A DNA stretch of 45,819 bases from an uncultured Verrucomicrobia subdivision 3 bacterium (lineage in GTDB: Bacteria > Verrucomicrobiota > Verrucomicrobiia > Limisphaerales > UBA11358). This document shows positions 35,947-45,111 of this stretch, in pieces; positions within the stretch are counted from its first letter, which is position 1; every line of letters starts with the position of its first letter. Under the pieces are notes generated by a model. That model saw only the letters and a program-made list of their open reading frames with translations, was not told the DNA's origin and searched no databases. Both the position numbers and the translations under genes were made by a program. Where the stretch lies: the NCBI GenBank assembly GCA_903936645.1, contig CAIZWI010000286.1:1-45819 (forward strand), written 5' to 3'.

Positions 35947-37760
35947 CTTTGGATCCCAATCAAAACCATCGCATCCTGGTGATTGACGACAATCAGTCCA
36001 TTCAGGAAGATTTCCGCAAGATCCTGACCCGCCCCAAGATGGTAAATCACGCTTTGGCCGCGGCCGAGGCCGCGCTCTTTGGAGAAGTACCGCCCGACCT
36101 GGTGCTGCCTGATTTTCAGCTGGATTTCGCTTTCCAGGGTCAGGAGGGCTTGCGGTTAATCGAGCGCAGTTTGGTGGAGCACCGACCCTATGCGCTGGCC
36201 TTCGTGGATGTCCGCATGCCGCCCGGCTGGGATGGCATTGAAACCACGGCCAAAATTTGGCAGACCTACCCGGATTTGCAGGTGGTGATTTGCACGGCGT
36301 ATTCAGACTACTCCTGGGAGGAAATGCTCAAAATCCTGGGCTATTCGGACCGGCTGATCATTCTAAAAAAACCATTCGACAACATTGAAGTGGTGCAGCT
36401 GGCCATCTCCATGACCGAAAAATGGCGGCTCTACCAGCAGGCCAAACTACGGCTGGATGACCTCGAAAAAATGGTCCAGCAACGCACCTTGAAACTGGCG
36501 GCTGCCAACCAGGAGCTCATCACCGCCAACCAGATGCTGGAACTGGCCCGGGAAAAAACCCAGCGCATGGCCGAGAGCGCCCTGGTGGCCAGCAAAGCCA
36601 AAGGGGAGTTTCTGGCCAATATGAGCCACGAAATTCGCACGCCCATGAATGGCGTCGTCGGCATGGTGGGCCTGCTGCTGGACACCCCGCTCTCCCCGCT
36701 GCAGCGCGAATTTGCGCAAACCATTAAAACCAGTGCTGACAATCTGTTGGGCATCATTAATGACATTCTCGACTTCTCCAAGATTGAGGCCGGCAAGCTC
36801 ACTTGCGAGCAGGTGGAATTTGATTTGCGGGAAACCATCAAAAACGTGGTGGACCTCATGCAGCCCCGGGCGGTTGAAAAGGGAATTCGTTTTCATCTGC
36901 GCGTGCCGTCGGACTGTGTTTCCGCCGCGGTCGGCGATCCCACCCGCCTGCGGCAAATTCTCCTGAACCTGCTGGGCAATGCCATTAAATTCACCCGGCA
37001 GGGCGAGGTGGGCCTCGAGGTGGCTCAACTGGCGGAAACTGAGACTACCGCAAAACTGCGCTTTACTGTGCGGGACACCGGAATCGGAATTTCCGAACAA
37101 GTGCGCGGGAAATTATTCCAGTCCTTTACCCAGGCGGATGCCTCCACCACCCGCCGGTTTGGGGGCACGGGGTTGGGCCTGGCCATCACTCGGCGGCTGG
37201 TGGAATTGTTGGGCGGTTCCATCGAAGTGGATAGCGCCGAAGGGCAGGGGTCCACTTTCTGGTTCGAACTGCAATTCGGCAAACCAAAAACGGTGGGCAC
37301 GCTTAAATTAGCCGAAACCGCTGCCAGTGGCTTGCCCGTCCAATTATCCATGACCGCCAGCCTCAAGCCCCGTGTCTTGCTGGCGGAGGACAATCGCATC
37401 AATCAGGTCGTCAGTACGTTGCAACTGAAAAAGTTCGGCTATTTGGAAGTCGATGTGGTGCATAACGGGCGGTTGGCCGTCGCCGCCTGGGAACGCCAAC
37501 ATTTCGGAATTATCTTCATGGACTGTCAGATGCCGGAGATGGACGGTTATGAAGCCACCCGCACCATTCGGGAATTGGAGAAAGCCGGCCATCATCCCCG
37601 GACTTATATTGTCGCCTTGACGGCCAATGCCATGCTGGGGGATCGCGATGATTGCCTGGCCGCCGGCATGGATGATTACCTTTCCAAACCCGTGGCGGAA
37701 GCTGAACTGCAGGCGGTGATTGAACGCATGATCCGCCGCCGCCCGGCGATTGAGGCCTGA
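35943..37760 (+). CDS. Hybrid response regulator/histidine kinase (REC-HK-REC)
   Basis: A 605-aa soluble protein. The N-terminal receiver has DD at 15-16, phospho-acceptor D89 in [12 protein letters not shown], and Lys in ILKKPFD. A coiled coil (160-215) follows, then HisKA with H229 in [13 protein letters not shown] and a HATPase domain with DTGIGI and [10 protein letters not shown]. The C-terminal receiver carries D527 in [16 protein letters not shown]. With no membrane part, it probably receives phosphate from the preceding membrane kinase on its first receiver and passes it through its own His to the last receiver. No DNA-binding output domain is present, so a further partner is needed. 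Confidence 0.92.
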   Translation: MTLDPNQNHRILVIDDNQSIQEDFRKILTRPKMVNHALAAAEAALFGEVPPDLVLPDFQLDFAFQGQEGLRLIERSLVEHRPYALAFVDVRMPPGWDGIETTAKIWQTYPDLQVVICTAYSDYSWEEMLKILGYSDRLIILKKPFDNIEVVQLAISMTEKWRLYQQAKLRLDDLEKMVQQRTLKLAAANQELITANQMLELAREKTQRMAESALVASKAKGEFLANMSHEIRTPMNGVVGMVGLLLDTPLSPLQREFAQTIKTSADNLLGIINDILDFSKIEAGKLTCEQVEFDLRETIKNVVDLMQPRAVEKGIRFHLRVPSDCVSAAVGDPTRLRQILLNLLGNAIKFTRQGEVGLEVAQLAETETTAKLRFTVRDTGIGISEQVRGKLFQSFTQADASTTRRFGGTGLGLAITRRLVELLGGSIEVDSAEGQGSTFWFELQFGKPKTVGTLKLAETAASGLPVQLSMTASLKPRVLLAEDNRINQVVSTLQLKKFGYLEVDVVHNGRLAVAAWERQHFGIIFMDCQMPEMDGYEATRTIRELEKAGHHPRTYIVALTANAMLGDRDDCLAAGMDDYLSKPVAEAELQAVIERMIRRRPAIEA

Positions 37761-37892
37761 ATTCCCCGCCGATTACTTCGGATGATCACAATCCCCAGCG
37801 CCAGCCTCCCGCCACCACAAATTTGCATGGCCTCCAGCGTGGCCTTGGCCCAACATTCCGGCGGCATTTTTGCCAGCAGTTAAATTTGAAAT

Positions 37893-38903
37893 ATGAAATG
37901 TTTTGTCACCGGGGCCTCGGGGTTTGTGGGGGCCAATCTGGTCCATGAGCTCGTCGCCCGCGGCCACGAGGTGCGGGCCTTGCTGCGTCCGGGCGCCGAT
38001 GAGCGCGGCCTGGCCGGGGCCACTTTTCAGCGTGTCAGCGGTGATGTTTTGGATGGGCCTTTGCTGGCGCGGGAAATGCGCGGCTGCGACTGGTGCTTTC
38101 ACGTGGCTGCCAGTTATCATTTGTGGCTCGCCGATTACGCCCCGATGTATCAGGCCAACGTGACGGGCACCCGCCACGTCCTCACCGCCGCGGCGCAGGC
38201 CGGGTGTTCCCGGATTGTTTATACCAGTACCGTGGGCTGTATTGGGTTGCCCCAGGCGGATGCCGCCGGTCAAATCACCCCCACCGATGAAGCCACGCCC
38301 GTGGCCGAGTCGCAGATGAGCAATCATTACAAGTTGTCCAAATGGCGGGCGGAATGGGTGGCCTTGGAACTGGCCGGGCAGGGGCTGCCCATTGTGATTG
38401 TCAATCCCAGCACCCCCATCGGCCCGCGCGATGTGAAACCCACCCCGACGGGCAAGGTCATTGTGGATTTTCTGAACCGCCAAATGCCCGGGTTTCTGGA
38501 CACCGGCCTCAACTGGGTCCATGTGCGGGATGTTGCCATCGGGCATATCCTGGCGGCCGAACGGGGCCGGGTGGGTGAGCGTTATATCTTGGGGAATCCC
38601 GACGGTAATTGGACCATGAAAGCCACCCTGGGCACCCTGGCGGAAATCACCGGGATTCCAGCCCCCACCATGCAGGTGCCTTACTGGGTGGCCCTCATGG
38701 CCGCCCAAGTCAGTGAACGCATTTCAGGAATTACCGGGAAACCGCCCAAGGCACCTTTGGCCGGCGTGCGCATGGCCAAATATAAAATGTGGTTTAACCC
38801 GGCCAAAGCCATCCGTGAACTGGGTTTACCCCAAACTCCACCCCGGACAGCCCTCGTGGATGCCGTTAATTGGTTCTATCAGGAGGGTTACGCGAGGCGT
38901 TAG
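37893..38903 (+). CDS. hpnA: NAD-dependent epimerase, HpnA-like
   Basis: A 336-aa extended short-chain dehydrogenase. The Rossmann motif TGASGFVGANL is at 6-16, followed by VRALLRPGADERGL and the catalytic YKLSK (Y and K four apart) near 150. The sequences WCFHVAASYHLWLADYAPMYQANVTGT and VVNPSTPIGPRDVKPTPTGK are very typical of hopanoid-associated sugar epimerase HpnA and related dihydroflavonol-reductase-like enzymes. No squalene-hopene cyclase or other hpn gene is adjacent, so a hopanoid role here is inferred from sequence style alone. Confidence 0.85.
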   Translation: MKCFVTGASGFVGANLVHELVARGHEVRALLRPGADERGLAGATFQRVSGDVLDGPLLAREMRGCDWCFHVAASYHLWLADYAPMYQANVTGTRHVLTAAAQAGCSRIVYTSTVGCIGLPQADAAGQITPTDEATPVAESQMSNHYKLSKWRAEWVALELAGQGLPIVIVNPSTPIGPRDVKPTPTGKVIVDFLNRQMPGFLDTGLNWVHVRDVAIGHILAAERGRVGERYILGNPDGNWTMKATLGTLAEITGIPAPTMQVPYWVALMAAQVSERISGITGKPPKAPLAGVRMAKYKMWFNPAKAIRELGLPQTPPRTALVDAVNWFYQEGYARR

Positions 38904-38944
38904 TACAGTGGCTGCGAGCCGGACCAGATTGTTGCGGGCTCGCC

Positions 38945-39190
38945 CTAGTGAATCTCCGGGTTGCTGGCCGCGATGGCGTAGAGCGAGTACAAAGACAACC
39001 AACCCAAGTAGTAGCCGGTTTTTTGCACCCAATTCATGTCGGCGGTGGCCGGGGTTGTGCTTTGGGATTGATAGATCCCCGGCATGGTCGTGGGCTTCTC
39101 GGCAAAGGCCGGGTCGCGACCAGTAGTGGTACATCCGCAGAGCAGGCCTCCCAGTCCCCCCAGAACCATGATGACGCCGCACGCGCGCAA
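38945..39190 (-). CDS. Small predicted lipoprotein
   Basis: An 81-aa exported protein of unknown function. The hydrophobic N-terminus MRACGVIMVLGGLGGLL leads to a lipobox-like LCGC, with the second Cys the likely lipidated residue (about 20). The mature part is short and ends in a second mildly hydrophobic stretch (YLGWLSLYSLYAIAA). It is convergent with the HpnA-like gene. Nothing in the neighbourhood explains its role. Confidence 0.65.
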   Translation of the reverse strand: MRACGVIMVLGGLGGLLCGCTTTGRDPAFAEKPTTMPGIYQSQSTTPATADMNWVQKTGYYLGWLSLYSLYAIAASNPEIH

Positions 39191-39313
39191 GGGTTTCGTA
39201 TTGTTAAGTCAGTGATGAATGCCATTCGCATCCGGGAATGTCAAGCGGACCCGCTGGGCCAGGTGAAGCTTCGGCGGCAAGAATGAGGATTGAATGCGGG
39301 ACCGGGGTAATGC

Positions 39314-40711
39314 ATGTTACTGGCTGATAAATTGGCAACTTTGAATTCGATCACTAAATTAGGTTTGAGTCTGGTAGTGGGATCATCCCTGACATTCACT
39401 GTCTGGGGCGATTTGGCCACGGAAACCCATCAGCGTGCCCTCTCCAAAAAAGATCAGGGCGACTTGAATGGGGCCATCGCCGACGAGAATCGCGTGTTGG
39501 AACTCCAGCCGGGTTTTACCGAGGCCTACTTCACCCGCGGGTTGCTGCTCCAAATGCTCGGGCATTCCGCCGAAGCCATTGAAAATTTCAATCAAGCCGT
39601 CCGCCTCAAGCCGGATTATGCCGCCGCTTACTATTTTCGAGGGAATTCCCGCCATGCCGAGGGCGATTTGCTGGGGGCTTTGATGGATTACAACCTGGCC
39701 ATCCTGAACCAGCCGGATTATGCCGACGCTTATGCCGCCCGCGCCCAGACCAAGCGTCAGCGGGGCGATTTGGATGGTTCCATTGCCGATGATGCGAAGG
39801 TGCTCCAATACCAGCCCAAGGATGCCGGGGCCTATGCCAACCGGGCGGTCGCCCGGCTGTCGCGGGGGGATGCCGCAGGAGCCCTGGAGGATGACACCCA
39901 GTCCCTCATTCTCAAGCCTGAGCAAGCGGCAGTATATGCCCACCGTGCCCTGGCACGCAAAGCCAAAGGTGATTTAGCCGGCGCGATCATCGACTTCAAT
40001 CAAGCCCTCGAGCTGCAACTGGATTACGTCCCCGCCTTCACCGGGCGGTCGGTCGTGAAAAGTTTGCAAGGCGACCTGGCCGGCGCGTTGGCAGATGATA
40101 CCAAGGCCATCAGCTTCCAGCCGGATAATGCCAATGCCTGCTATCATCGCGGAGCCACCCGGCAATTGCTCGGCGACCGGCAAGGCGCGATCGAGGATTT
40201 TAACCGCGTGGTGGAGCTAAACCCCGATTTTGCCTATGCCTACCGCAACCGGGGGGTGCTGCGTTATGATGCCCACGAATATGTGGGGGCCGCCCAAGAT
40301 TTTCGCAAGGCCCTGGCTTTGGATGATTCCTTGGTTTACCTGCGTTTCCGGATTTGGATGGTCCGCTCCCACTTGGGCCAGCCCGACCAGGCCACCACCG
40401 AATTGTCCACCTGGCTCGCCACCCGCCCCCACACCAGCGCCCCGGACTGGACCGACTTGGTGGCCGGCTTTCTCACGGGGCAGATCCCGGAATCGGATTT
40501 TTTAGTGGCTGCCCAACGAACCCCTTCCGCCCCGTCCTCCGGGCGTTGGTGTGAGGCTTGTTATTACGCCGGCTCCCGACACCTGGTCGCCGGGGATACC
40601 GCCGCCGCGGCTGATTTCTTCCAAAAAGCCCTCGCCACGGGAAAAAAAGAATACCAAGAATATAATAGTGCCGCGGCCGAGTTAACCTTTCTCCCGGCCG
40701 CCAGGCATTAA
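39314..40711 (+). CDS. Exported TPR-repeat protein
   Basis: A 465-aa protein with a signal peptide (about 1-32, ending VWGDLA) and around nine to ten consecutive tetratricopeptide repeats (about 35-345). Each repeat shows the pattern of Gly/Ala-rich helix A, then LQP or LKP-DYA-AY at the turn, for example FNQAVRLKPDYAAAYYFRGN. The C-terminal 120 residues form a helical region without clear repeats. TPR proteins act as scaffolds for protein assembly; the partner is unknown. It precedes the cytochrome genes, but 254 bp and two palindromes separate them, so co-transcription is not obvious. Confidence 0.88.
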   Translation: MLLADKLATLNSITKLGLSLVVGSSLTFTVWGDLATETHQRALSKKDQGDLNGAIADENRVLELQPGFTEAYFTRGLLLQMLGHSAEAIENFNQAVRLKPDYAAAYYFRGNSRHAEGDLLGALMDYNLAILNQPDYADAYAARAQTKRQRGDLDGSIADDAKVLQYQPKDAGAYANRAVARLSRGDAAGALEDDTQSLILKPEQAAVYAHRALARKAKGDLAGAIIDFNQALELQLDYVPAFTGRSVVKSLQGDLAGALADDTKAISFQPDNANACYHRGATRQLLGDRQGAIEDFNRVVELNPDFAYAYRNRGVLRYDAHEYVGAAQDFRKALALDDSLVYLRFRIWMVRSHLGQPDQATTELSTWLATRPHTSAPDWTDLVAGFLTGQIPESDFLVAAQRTPSAPSSGRWCEACYYAGSRHLVAGDTAAAADFFQKALATGKKEYQEYNSAAAELTFLPAARH

Positions 40712-40821
40712 ACTGCCCCGCTGCCCCCCCGAGTTGGCCCCCCCGGTTAACCAGCCGGTGCCCGATGGCACCCCCCCGGCGGCAACGTTTCCCCCCATTC
40801 CGCCCAAGCCAAGCCTGTGCG

Positions 40822-40890
40822 TAATATTCGCAATATTAGGCAGGACTAAATTGCATTTGTGTACTAAATAGTATTGCTAATAGCAAATGC
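40822..40890. promoter_or_regulatory. Palindromes upstream of the cytochrome c gene
   Basis: Three symmetric elements are packed into 70 bp. These are TAATATT-CGC-AATATTA (40822-40838, perfect), an outer stem GCATTTG/CAAATGC (40853-40859 and 40884-40890), and TTGCTA-A-TAGCAA (40874-40886, perfect) inside and overlapping it. They lie 75-145 bp before the cytochrome start. They could be operators for a redox or metal regulator, or a structured leader. None matches the FNR consensus. Confidence 0.45.
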
Positions 40891-40965
40891 AGCGGAGTGG
40901 TCCGGGTAAAACCAAACGGTGCGCTCCTGCCGCAAATGCCGCAATGATCAACCACAGGCTGTATT

Positions 40966-41295
40966 ATGAAAAAATTACTGATGGCGGGAATCGTGGGTCT
41001 TATGGCCGTTACCGTGTCGGTGCGCGCCGGCGACCCCAAGTCCCAGTATGAGCAATCCTGCGCCAAGTGTCATGGGGCCGACGGCAAGGGGGACACCAAA
41101 ATGGGCAAGAAGCTGGGTGCCCGGGACTATACCGATTCCAAAGTTCAAGCCGATTTGAAAGATGATGCCGCCTTTAAAGCCATCAAGGAAGGGTTTAAAG
41201 ATGCCGACGGCAAGAGCTTGATGAAGGCCGCCACGGATATCTCCGACGACGATATCAAGGCCCTGGTCAGCTACATGCGGACCTTTAAGCAATAA
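40966..41295 (+). CDS. Small periplasmic cytochrome c
   Basis: A 109-aa class I c-type cytochrome with signal peptide 1-21 (LMAVTVSVRAG). The single haem-binding motif is CAKCH (32-36), preceded by YEQS as usual, and GADGKGDTKMG follows. The distal Met is probably M86 in SLMKAATDIS. The length and the ending DDIKALVSYMRTF are standard for c551/c553-type electron carriers. It probably shuttles electrons to or from the multihaem/b-type protein encoded 140 bp downstream, although a terminator separates the two genes. Confidence 0.93.
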   Translation: MKKLLMAGIVGLMAVTVSVRAGDPKSQYEQSCAKCHGADGKGDTKMGKKLGARDYTDSKVQADLKDDAAFKAIKEGFKDADGKSLMKAATDISDDDIKALVSYMRTFKQ

Positions 41296-41316
41296 TTTTG
41301 GTTGCAGTTGGGTTCC

Positions 41317-41355
41317 GGGTGGCTTGGTTTTGGGTCCAAGCCACCCAGTTTTTTT
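41317..41355 (+). terminator. Rho-independent terminator after the cytochrome c gene
   Basis: GGGTGGCTTGG (41317-41327) pairs perfectly with CCAAGCCACCC (41336-41346) around an 8-nt loop and is followed by AG and seven T residues. It lies 22 bp after the stop codon and ends the short cytochrome transcript before the multihaem gene. Confidence 0.9.
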
Positions 41356-41437
41356 CAGTGGTCATGCGCCGCTTTCCCTCGTCAATCAATCCCCCGGCGG
41401 TGACCCTTCCGCCCGGTAACCCCAGAGTGCGCGGTTA

Positions 41438-43222
41438 ATGTTCGATTTTATGACCGGCCAACCTTTCATTATTTCCCGGCAGCACAGCTCCCGCTGGGTT
41501 GCCCCCTCGCCCTGGCGTCCAGCGGGATTAACCCTGCTGACGGGGCTCACTTTATTATTACTGGTATTGGGACGGACTGAACCGGCCCAGGCCGGTAAAC
41601 CGATGGCCAATTCCGACTGCCTGGATTGCCATTCCGACAAAACCCTCGTGACCACCAATGCCACGGGCCGGTCAATATCCTTGTTCGTGGATGCCGCGCG
41701 GCTGGCGGCCTCGGCGCATGGCACCAATTCCTGCGTGAGCTGTCATGCGGATCTGGGCGGGAAACACCCGGATGACAACCGGCCGGCCTTGCCCGTCGAT
41801 TGCTCACGCTGCCATGCCGGCGCCGCCCAGAGTTATAACGCCAGCGTCCACGGCCTGGCCCTGCTGGCCGGTCACGCGGATGCGGCCACCTGTCAGGATT
41901 GCCATGGTACCCACGATATACTGCCTGCCACCGCACCCGCGTCCCCCTTGTATTTTACCCACCAAACGGCAACCTGCGGCGCCTGTCACGACCAGGCGGC
42001 CGCCGATGTCGCGGCCAGCGTGCATGGCCGCGCTACCTCCGCCGGTTTTCGCGACGCCCCCACCTGCACCGACTGCCATGATGAGCACAAAATTCATTCG
42101 CTCAAAGGGAGTTCGCCCATGGCTTCGGGCGCCGTGTGCGCCCAATGCCATGCCTCCGAGCGGATCAACACCAAATTCAACCTCCCGGCGGATCGCGTCG
42201 CCACTTTTTTCAATAGTTACCACGGCTTGGCGGCTCAATATGGTTCCACTGTCGCCGCCGACTGCGCCAGTTGTCATGGTTACCACAAAATCCTGCCATC
42301 GCATGACCCCAACTCCTCCATCAATCGCCGGCAGTTGGTTAAAACCTGTGGCCAATGCCATCGCGGGGCCAATGAAAATTTTAGTTTCGGTAAAATCCAT
42401 GTGGATGGCACCACGGCCAATGGCGGCGACGGGCTGGGCGGCAAAGTCAACGGCTGGGTGCGGCAAATTTACCTGGTTTTGATCTTCGCCACCATTGGTG
42501 GCATGCTCGTCCACAATGTGCTGATGTTCGGCCGGAAAGTCGCCCGGCGGTTGCAACGCGGCTCCCGGCCAGTCGTGCGCATGAATGCCCCCCAGCGCTG
42601 GCAGCATGCGATTCTGGCCGCCAGTTTCATCATTCTGGCCGTGACTGGATTTGCCTTGAAATACCCCGACTCTTGGGTCGGGCACCTGCTGGGCTCCAGT
42701 GAGCCCTTCCGCCGGTGGACGCACCGTCTCAGCGGATTGGTTCTGCTGGGCGTGGGGTTGGTGCATTTGGTTTATATCGTGCGTAGCCCGGCGGGACGCC
42801 GGTTGGTCGCCGATTTGTTGCCCCGCCGGCAGGACTGGCACGATCTGGTGGCCGCGGCCGGTTACCTGTGCGGTTGGCGCAAAGAAAAGCCCTCGTTCGG
42901 CCGGTTTGGTTACGCCGAAAAATTGGAATATTGGGCCGTGATCTGGGGCACCTTCATCATGGGGGTAACCGGGCTGATGATCTGGTGGAAATTGGATGTG
43001 ACCGCGTTTTTGCCCCGCTGGGTGGTGGATGTCGCTTTAACCATCCATTATTACGAAGCGGTCCTGGCCTGCCTGGCCATTGTGGTATGGCATTTCTACC
43101 ATGTGATTTTCGATCCCGATGTTTATCCGGTAAATCCCGCCTGCTGGGACGGCCGCGTTTCCGCCGCCTGGCAGCACGAGGAACATCCGCTAGAAAAATC
43201 CCCTGCGGCCGAACATCCCTGA
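41438..43222 (+). CDS. Nine-haem cytochrome c fused to b-type membrane cytochrome
   Basis: A 594-aa protein. An N-terminal hydrophobic segment (28-52) exports a domain with nine CXXCH motifs at about 61, 99, 122, 152, 180, 210, 234, 276 and 304. From about 340 the chain crosses the membrane several times. Membrane or near-membrane His residues such as H390, H429, H443, H537 and H552 can ligate b haems, as in cytochrome b561 or formate-dehydrogenase gamma-type subunits. WGTFIMGVTGLMIWW is a typical b-type helix. The fusion would move electrons between the quinone pool and periplasmic acceptors or the small cytochrome c. It has no iron-sulfur or catalytic subunit beside it. The true start may be an ATG slightly downstream of 41438. 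Confidence 0.88.
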   Translation: MFDFMTGQPFIISRQHSSRWVAPSPWRPAGLTLLTGLTLLLLVLGRTEPAQAGKPMANSDCLDCHSDKTLVTTNATGRSISLFVDAARLAASAHGTNSCVSCHADLGGKHPDDNRPALPVDCSRCHAGAAQSYNASVHGLALLAGHADAATCQDCHGTHDILPATAPASPLYFTHQTATCGACHDQAAADVAASVHGRATSAGFRDAPTCTDCHDEHKIHSLKGSSPMASGAVCAQCHASERINTKFNLPADRVATFFNSYHGLAAQYGSTVAADCASCHGYHKILPSHDPNSSINRRQLVKTCGQCHRGANENFSFGKIHVDGTTANGGDGLGGKVNGWVRQIYLVLIFATIGGMLVHNVLMFGRKVARRLQRGSRPVVRMNAPQRWQHAILAASFIILAVTGFALKYPDSWVGHLLGSSEPFRRWTHRLSGLVLLGVGLVHLVYIVRSPAGRRLVADLLPRRQDWHDLVAAAGYLCGWRKEKPSFGRFGYAEKLEYWAVIWGTFIMGVTGLMIWWKLDVTAFLPRWVVDVALTIHYYEAVLACLAIVVWHFYHVIFDPDVYPVNPACWDGRVSAAWQHEEHPLEKSPAAEHP

Positions 43223-43977
43223 ATTCAATGCCTTCAGGCGCCGGGATAACCATCCCGGGTCGGGCCATGGATCAGGGCGACATTCACGATGCGACCATTC
43301 AAATCCGGGCTTTCCCGATCTTTTAATCAAACTTTTCAATCACGCTGTGCAAAAATGCACAGCAATTCTCGACACTCTGACTGCTAATGAATGCCCCATC
43401 CCTCATTTCATGGGGAATTAGGTGGTTTTATCCTCTGGCCAAGGTTGGCATGTGTTATGCTTTATCTAATTCGGTTGTTGTTGTTTGGGTTGTGGTTGGG
43501 TTGCTGAATGGAAGCAAATTAAATCGTGGGGATTGGATTTGTTTTTGTTCAGAGTTGGCGGGACAACGGGATTTGTCCCAAAAATTATTCATGGCACGCG
43601 CCTGACCGGGTTGCCGGCAGAAGAGACTGCGAAAGAAGCTTGAAGGAGGTGGGGTGGGGGTTGCCGGGGATTGGGTTCAGGCGCGTGCGTGTTTAATCAA
43701 CCAACCTTGAATTTTGTTGATTTAGTTGAGTAGTGGCGACTGGGTGACTGCGAGCCTCTGTATTTGCTGTATTTTTTAAATGCATCACCACGTTTAGCCG
43801 GTTGAGTCAGAACTGCCAGTTTACCCGCCGTTTGGATTCTCATTTCTTCCTGCAAATACAAGGCTTCTTCTTCGCCAGATATCCAGCCAGCAGGATGAAT
43901 CTTCGTATCGCCAGGGGCGTGCTTGCGCGGATCCTGTTCGAGGACTGAACCAGTGTTCCTGCCTCAGCCCGGCGCGG
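43223..43977. other. Gene-poor region with hairpins and low-quality open frames
   Basis: These 755 bp carry no convincing gene. Seen are a perfect hairpin GCTGTGCA-AAAA-TGCACAGC (43344-43363), a second one GGGACAA-N6-TTGTCCC (43560-43579), and a weaker CCGGGA/TCCCGG near 43235-43255. None is followed by a T-run on either strand. The stretch 43390-43600 is T- and G-rich on the plus strand and unlike neighbouring coding DNA. A 72-codon frame there (43387-43605) has a hydrophobic middle but no family resemblance. On the minus strand, 43697-43963 is an open frame of 88 codons with protein-like composition (GWISGEEEALYLQEEMRIQ) but no good start, so it could be the remains of a lost gene. Confidence 0.5.
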
Positions 43978-45111
43978 TCAGCTTTTGAAAAACCTTGCCG
44001 CCAGCGCGTTTGCCGCCAGACCAAATCCCACCAATACAGCCAGCGGCACCACCACGGCATTTAAATCCGCCCCGAAACTAATCAGCTGGTGCAGGGCTTG
44101 CAAGGCCCACCCCGTGGGCAGGCACAGGGACAACGTTTTCATCAGGGGCGGGCCGATCTCCAACGGCCACCAGCAACCTCCAATCGCGGCCATCAACAGG
44201 CTCGCCATGACACATATTCCGCTCACGCGATCCGGGGCGGCAATGATCGAGCCCACCAGCACCCCGAACGAGCCCGCCACCCAGGCAAATACCAGCAGGA
44301 CCAGCGCCACCGCCGGTAAATTGGCCCCCAGGCTGACCTGAAAAATGAATTTCCCCACCGTCAGGAAGAACAGGATTTGCACCGCCCCCAGCAGCATCAG
44401 ACCGTATATTTTGCCCGCCACAATCTCGCCCCGCGTCACCGGCATCACCATGAGCCGGCGGATCACGCCATTGCGTCGCTCGGCCGCCACGGTGGAACCG
44501 CCAAAGATAAGCAGATTCATCATCAAGAACATCACGAGATTGCCCGGTAGCGAGAAGTTGAATCCCGAGGGCACCGGCTTGCGTCCCGCGAACTGCGTGT
44601 TCAGGCTCACCGGATTGGTTTCCGCCAGGATCGCGTGCAGTTTGGCTTCCGTAAAAATTCCCGGCAAATTCGTCTCCGTGCCCGCCTCCAGCAGGTGGCT
44701 GTTCATTGCCACCAAGGCCCGCACTAAACGAATCTGAATCAACGCCGCGTCCGACTCCGCCGAACCGTCGCGCTTCAGGAATTTCACCTTGCTCTGTTTC
44801 AGCGCCAGAATGTTCTCCGAAAAATTCGCCGGGATTTGAATCACCCGGGCCGCGGATTCCCGGTTGGTGGGATCCAGCAGCCACATGTTCTGGGCGCTTA
44901 ATTCGCTCAGCAGCATCCGCCCCAGAAAATTCGTGTCCGCATTCTCGATCAGCACGGGCGGTTTGCGGTTGTACGGATCACCCGGTCCGCTATTGGCCGC
45001 ACCCATGATATACATGAAGCCGAACGGCACCAAAAACAACCAGATGAAGGCGCTCGGATGTTTTAAAAACAGCCGCAGGTCGGTGTGGCCGATGTCCAGA
45101 ATTCGTTTCAT
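43978..45111 (-). CDS. ABC-2 type transporter permease
   Basis: A 377-aa integral membrane protein of the ABC-2 family. It has one N-terminal helix (SAFIWLFLVPFGFMYIMG), a large extracytoplasmic domain (about 45-185), then five helices starting near 190 (GNLVMFLMMNLLIFGGS). The phrase ERRNGVIRRLMVMPVTRGEIVAGKI is the family's cytoplasmic coupling element. These permeases export drugs, lipids or polysaccharide-type substrates, or support sodium efflux; the cargo cannot be told. Its start overlaps the preceding permease by 4 bp (45108-45111). The ATPase subunit is not in the window and is probably upstream beyond the right edge. Confidence 0.9.
   Translation of the reverse strand: MKRILDIGHTDLRLFLKHPSAFIWLFLVPFGFMYIMGAANSGPGDPYNRKPPVLIENADTNFLGRMLLSELSAQNMWLLDPTNRESAARVIQIPANFSENILALKQSKVKFLKRDGSAESDAALIQIRLVRALVAMNSHLLEAGTETNLPGIFTEAKLHAILAETNPVSLNTQFAGRKPVPSGFNFSLPGNLVMFLMMNLLIFGGSTVAAERRNGVIRRLMVMPVTRGEIVAGKIYGLMLLGAVQILFFLTVGKFIFQVSLGANLPAVALVLLVFAWVAGSFGVLVGSIIAAPDRVSGICVMASLLMAAIGGCWWPLEIGPPLMKTLSLCLPTGWALQALHQLISFGADLNAVVVPLAVLVGFGLAANALAARFFKS

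Noticed and set aside
43344..43363. The palindrome GCTGTGCA-AAAA-TGCACAGC as a LexA/SOS site
   Set aside because: The CTG to CAG spacing is 12 rather than the 10 of the enterobacterial SOS box, and no repair gene follows.
43560..43579. The hairpin GGGACAA-N6-TTGTCCC as a terminator
   Set aside because: It is followed by an A-run, not a T-run, on the plus strand, and by mixed sequence on the minus strand.
43387..43605. A 72-codon plus-strand frame with a hydrophobic centre
   Set aside because: The DNA is T/G-rich and unlike the local coding sequence, there is no ribosome-binding site or recognisable family, and the hydrophobicity follows from repeated GTT/TTG.
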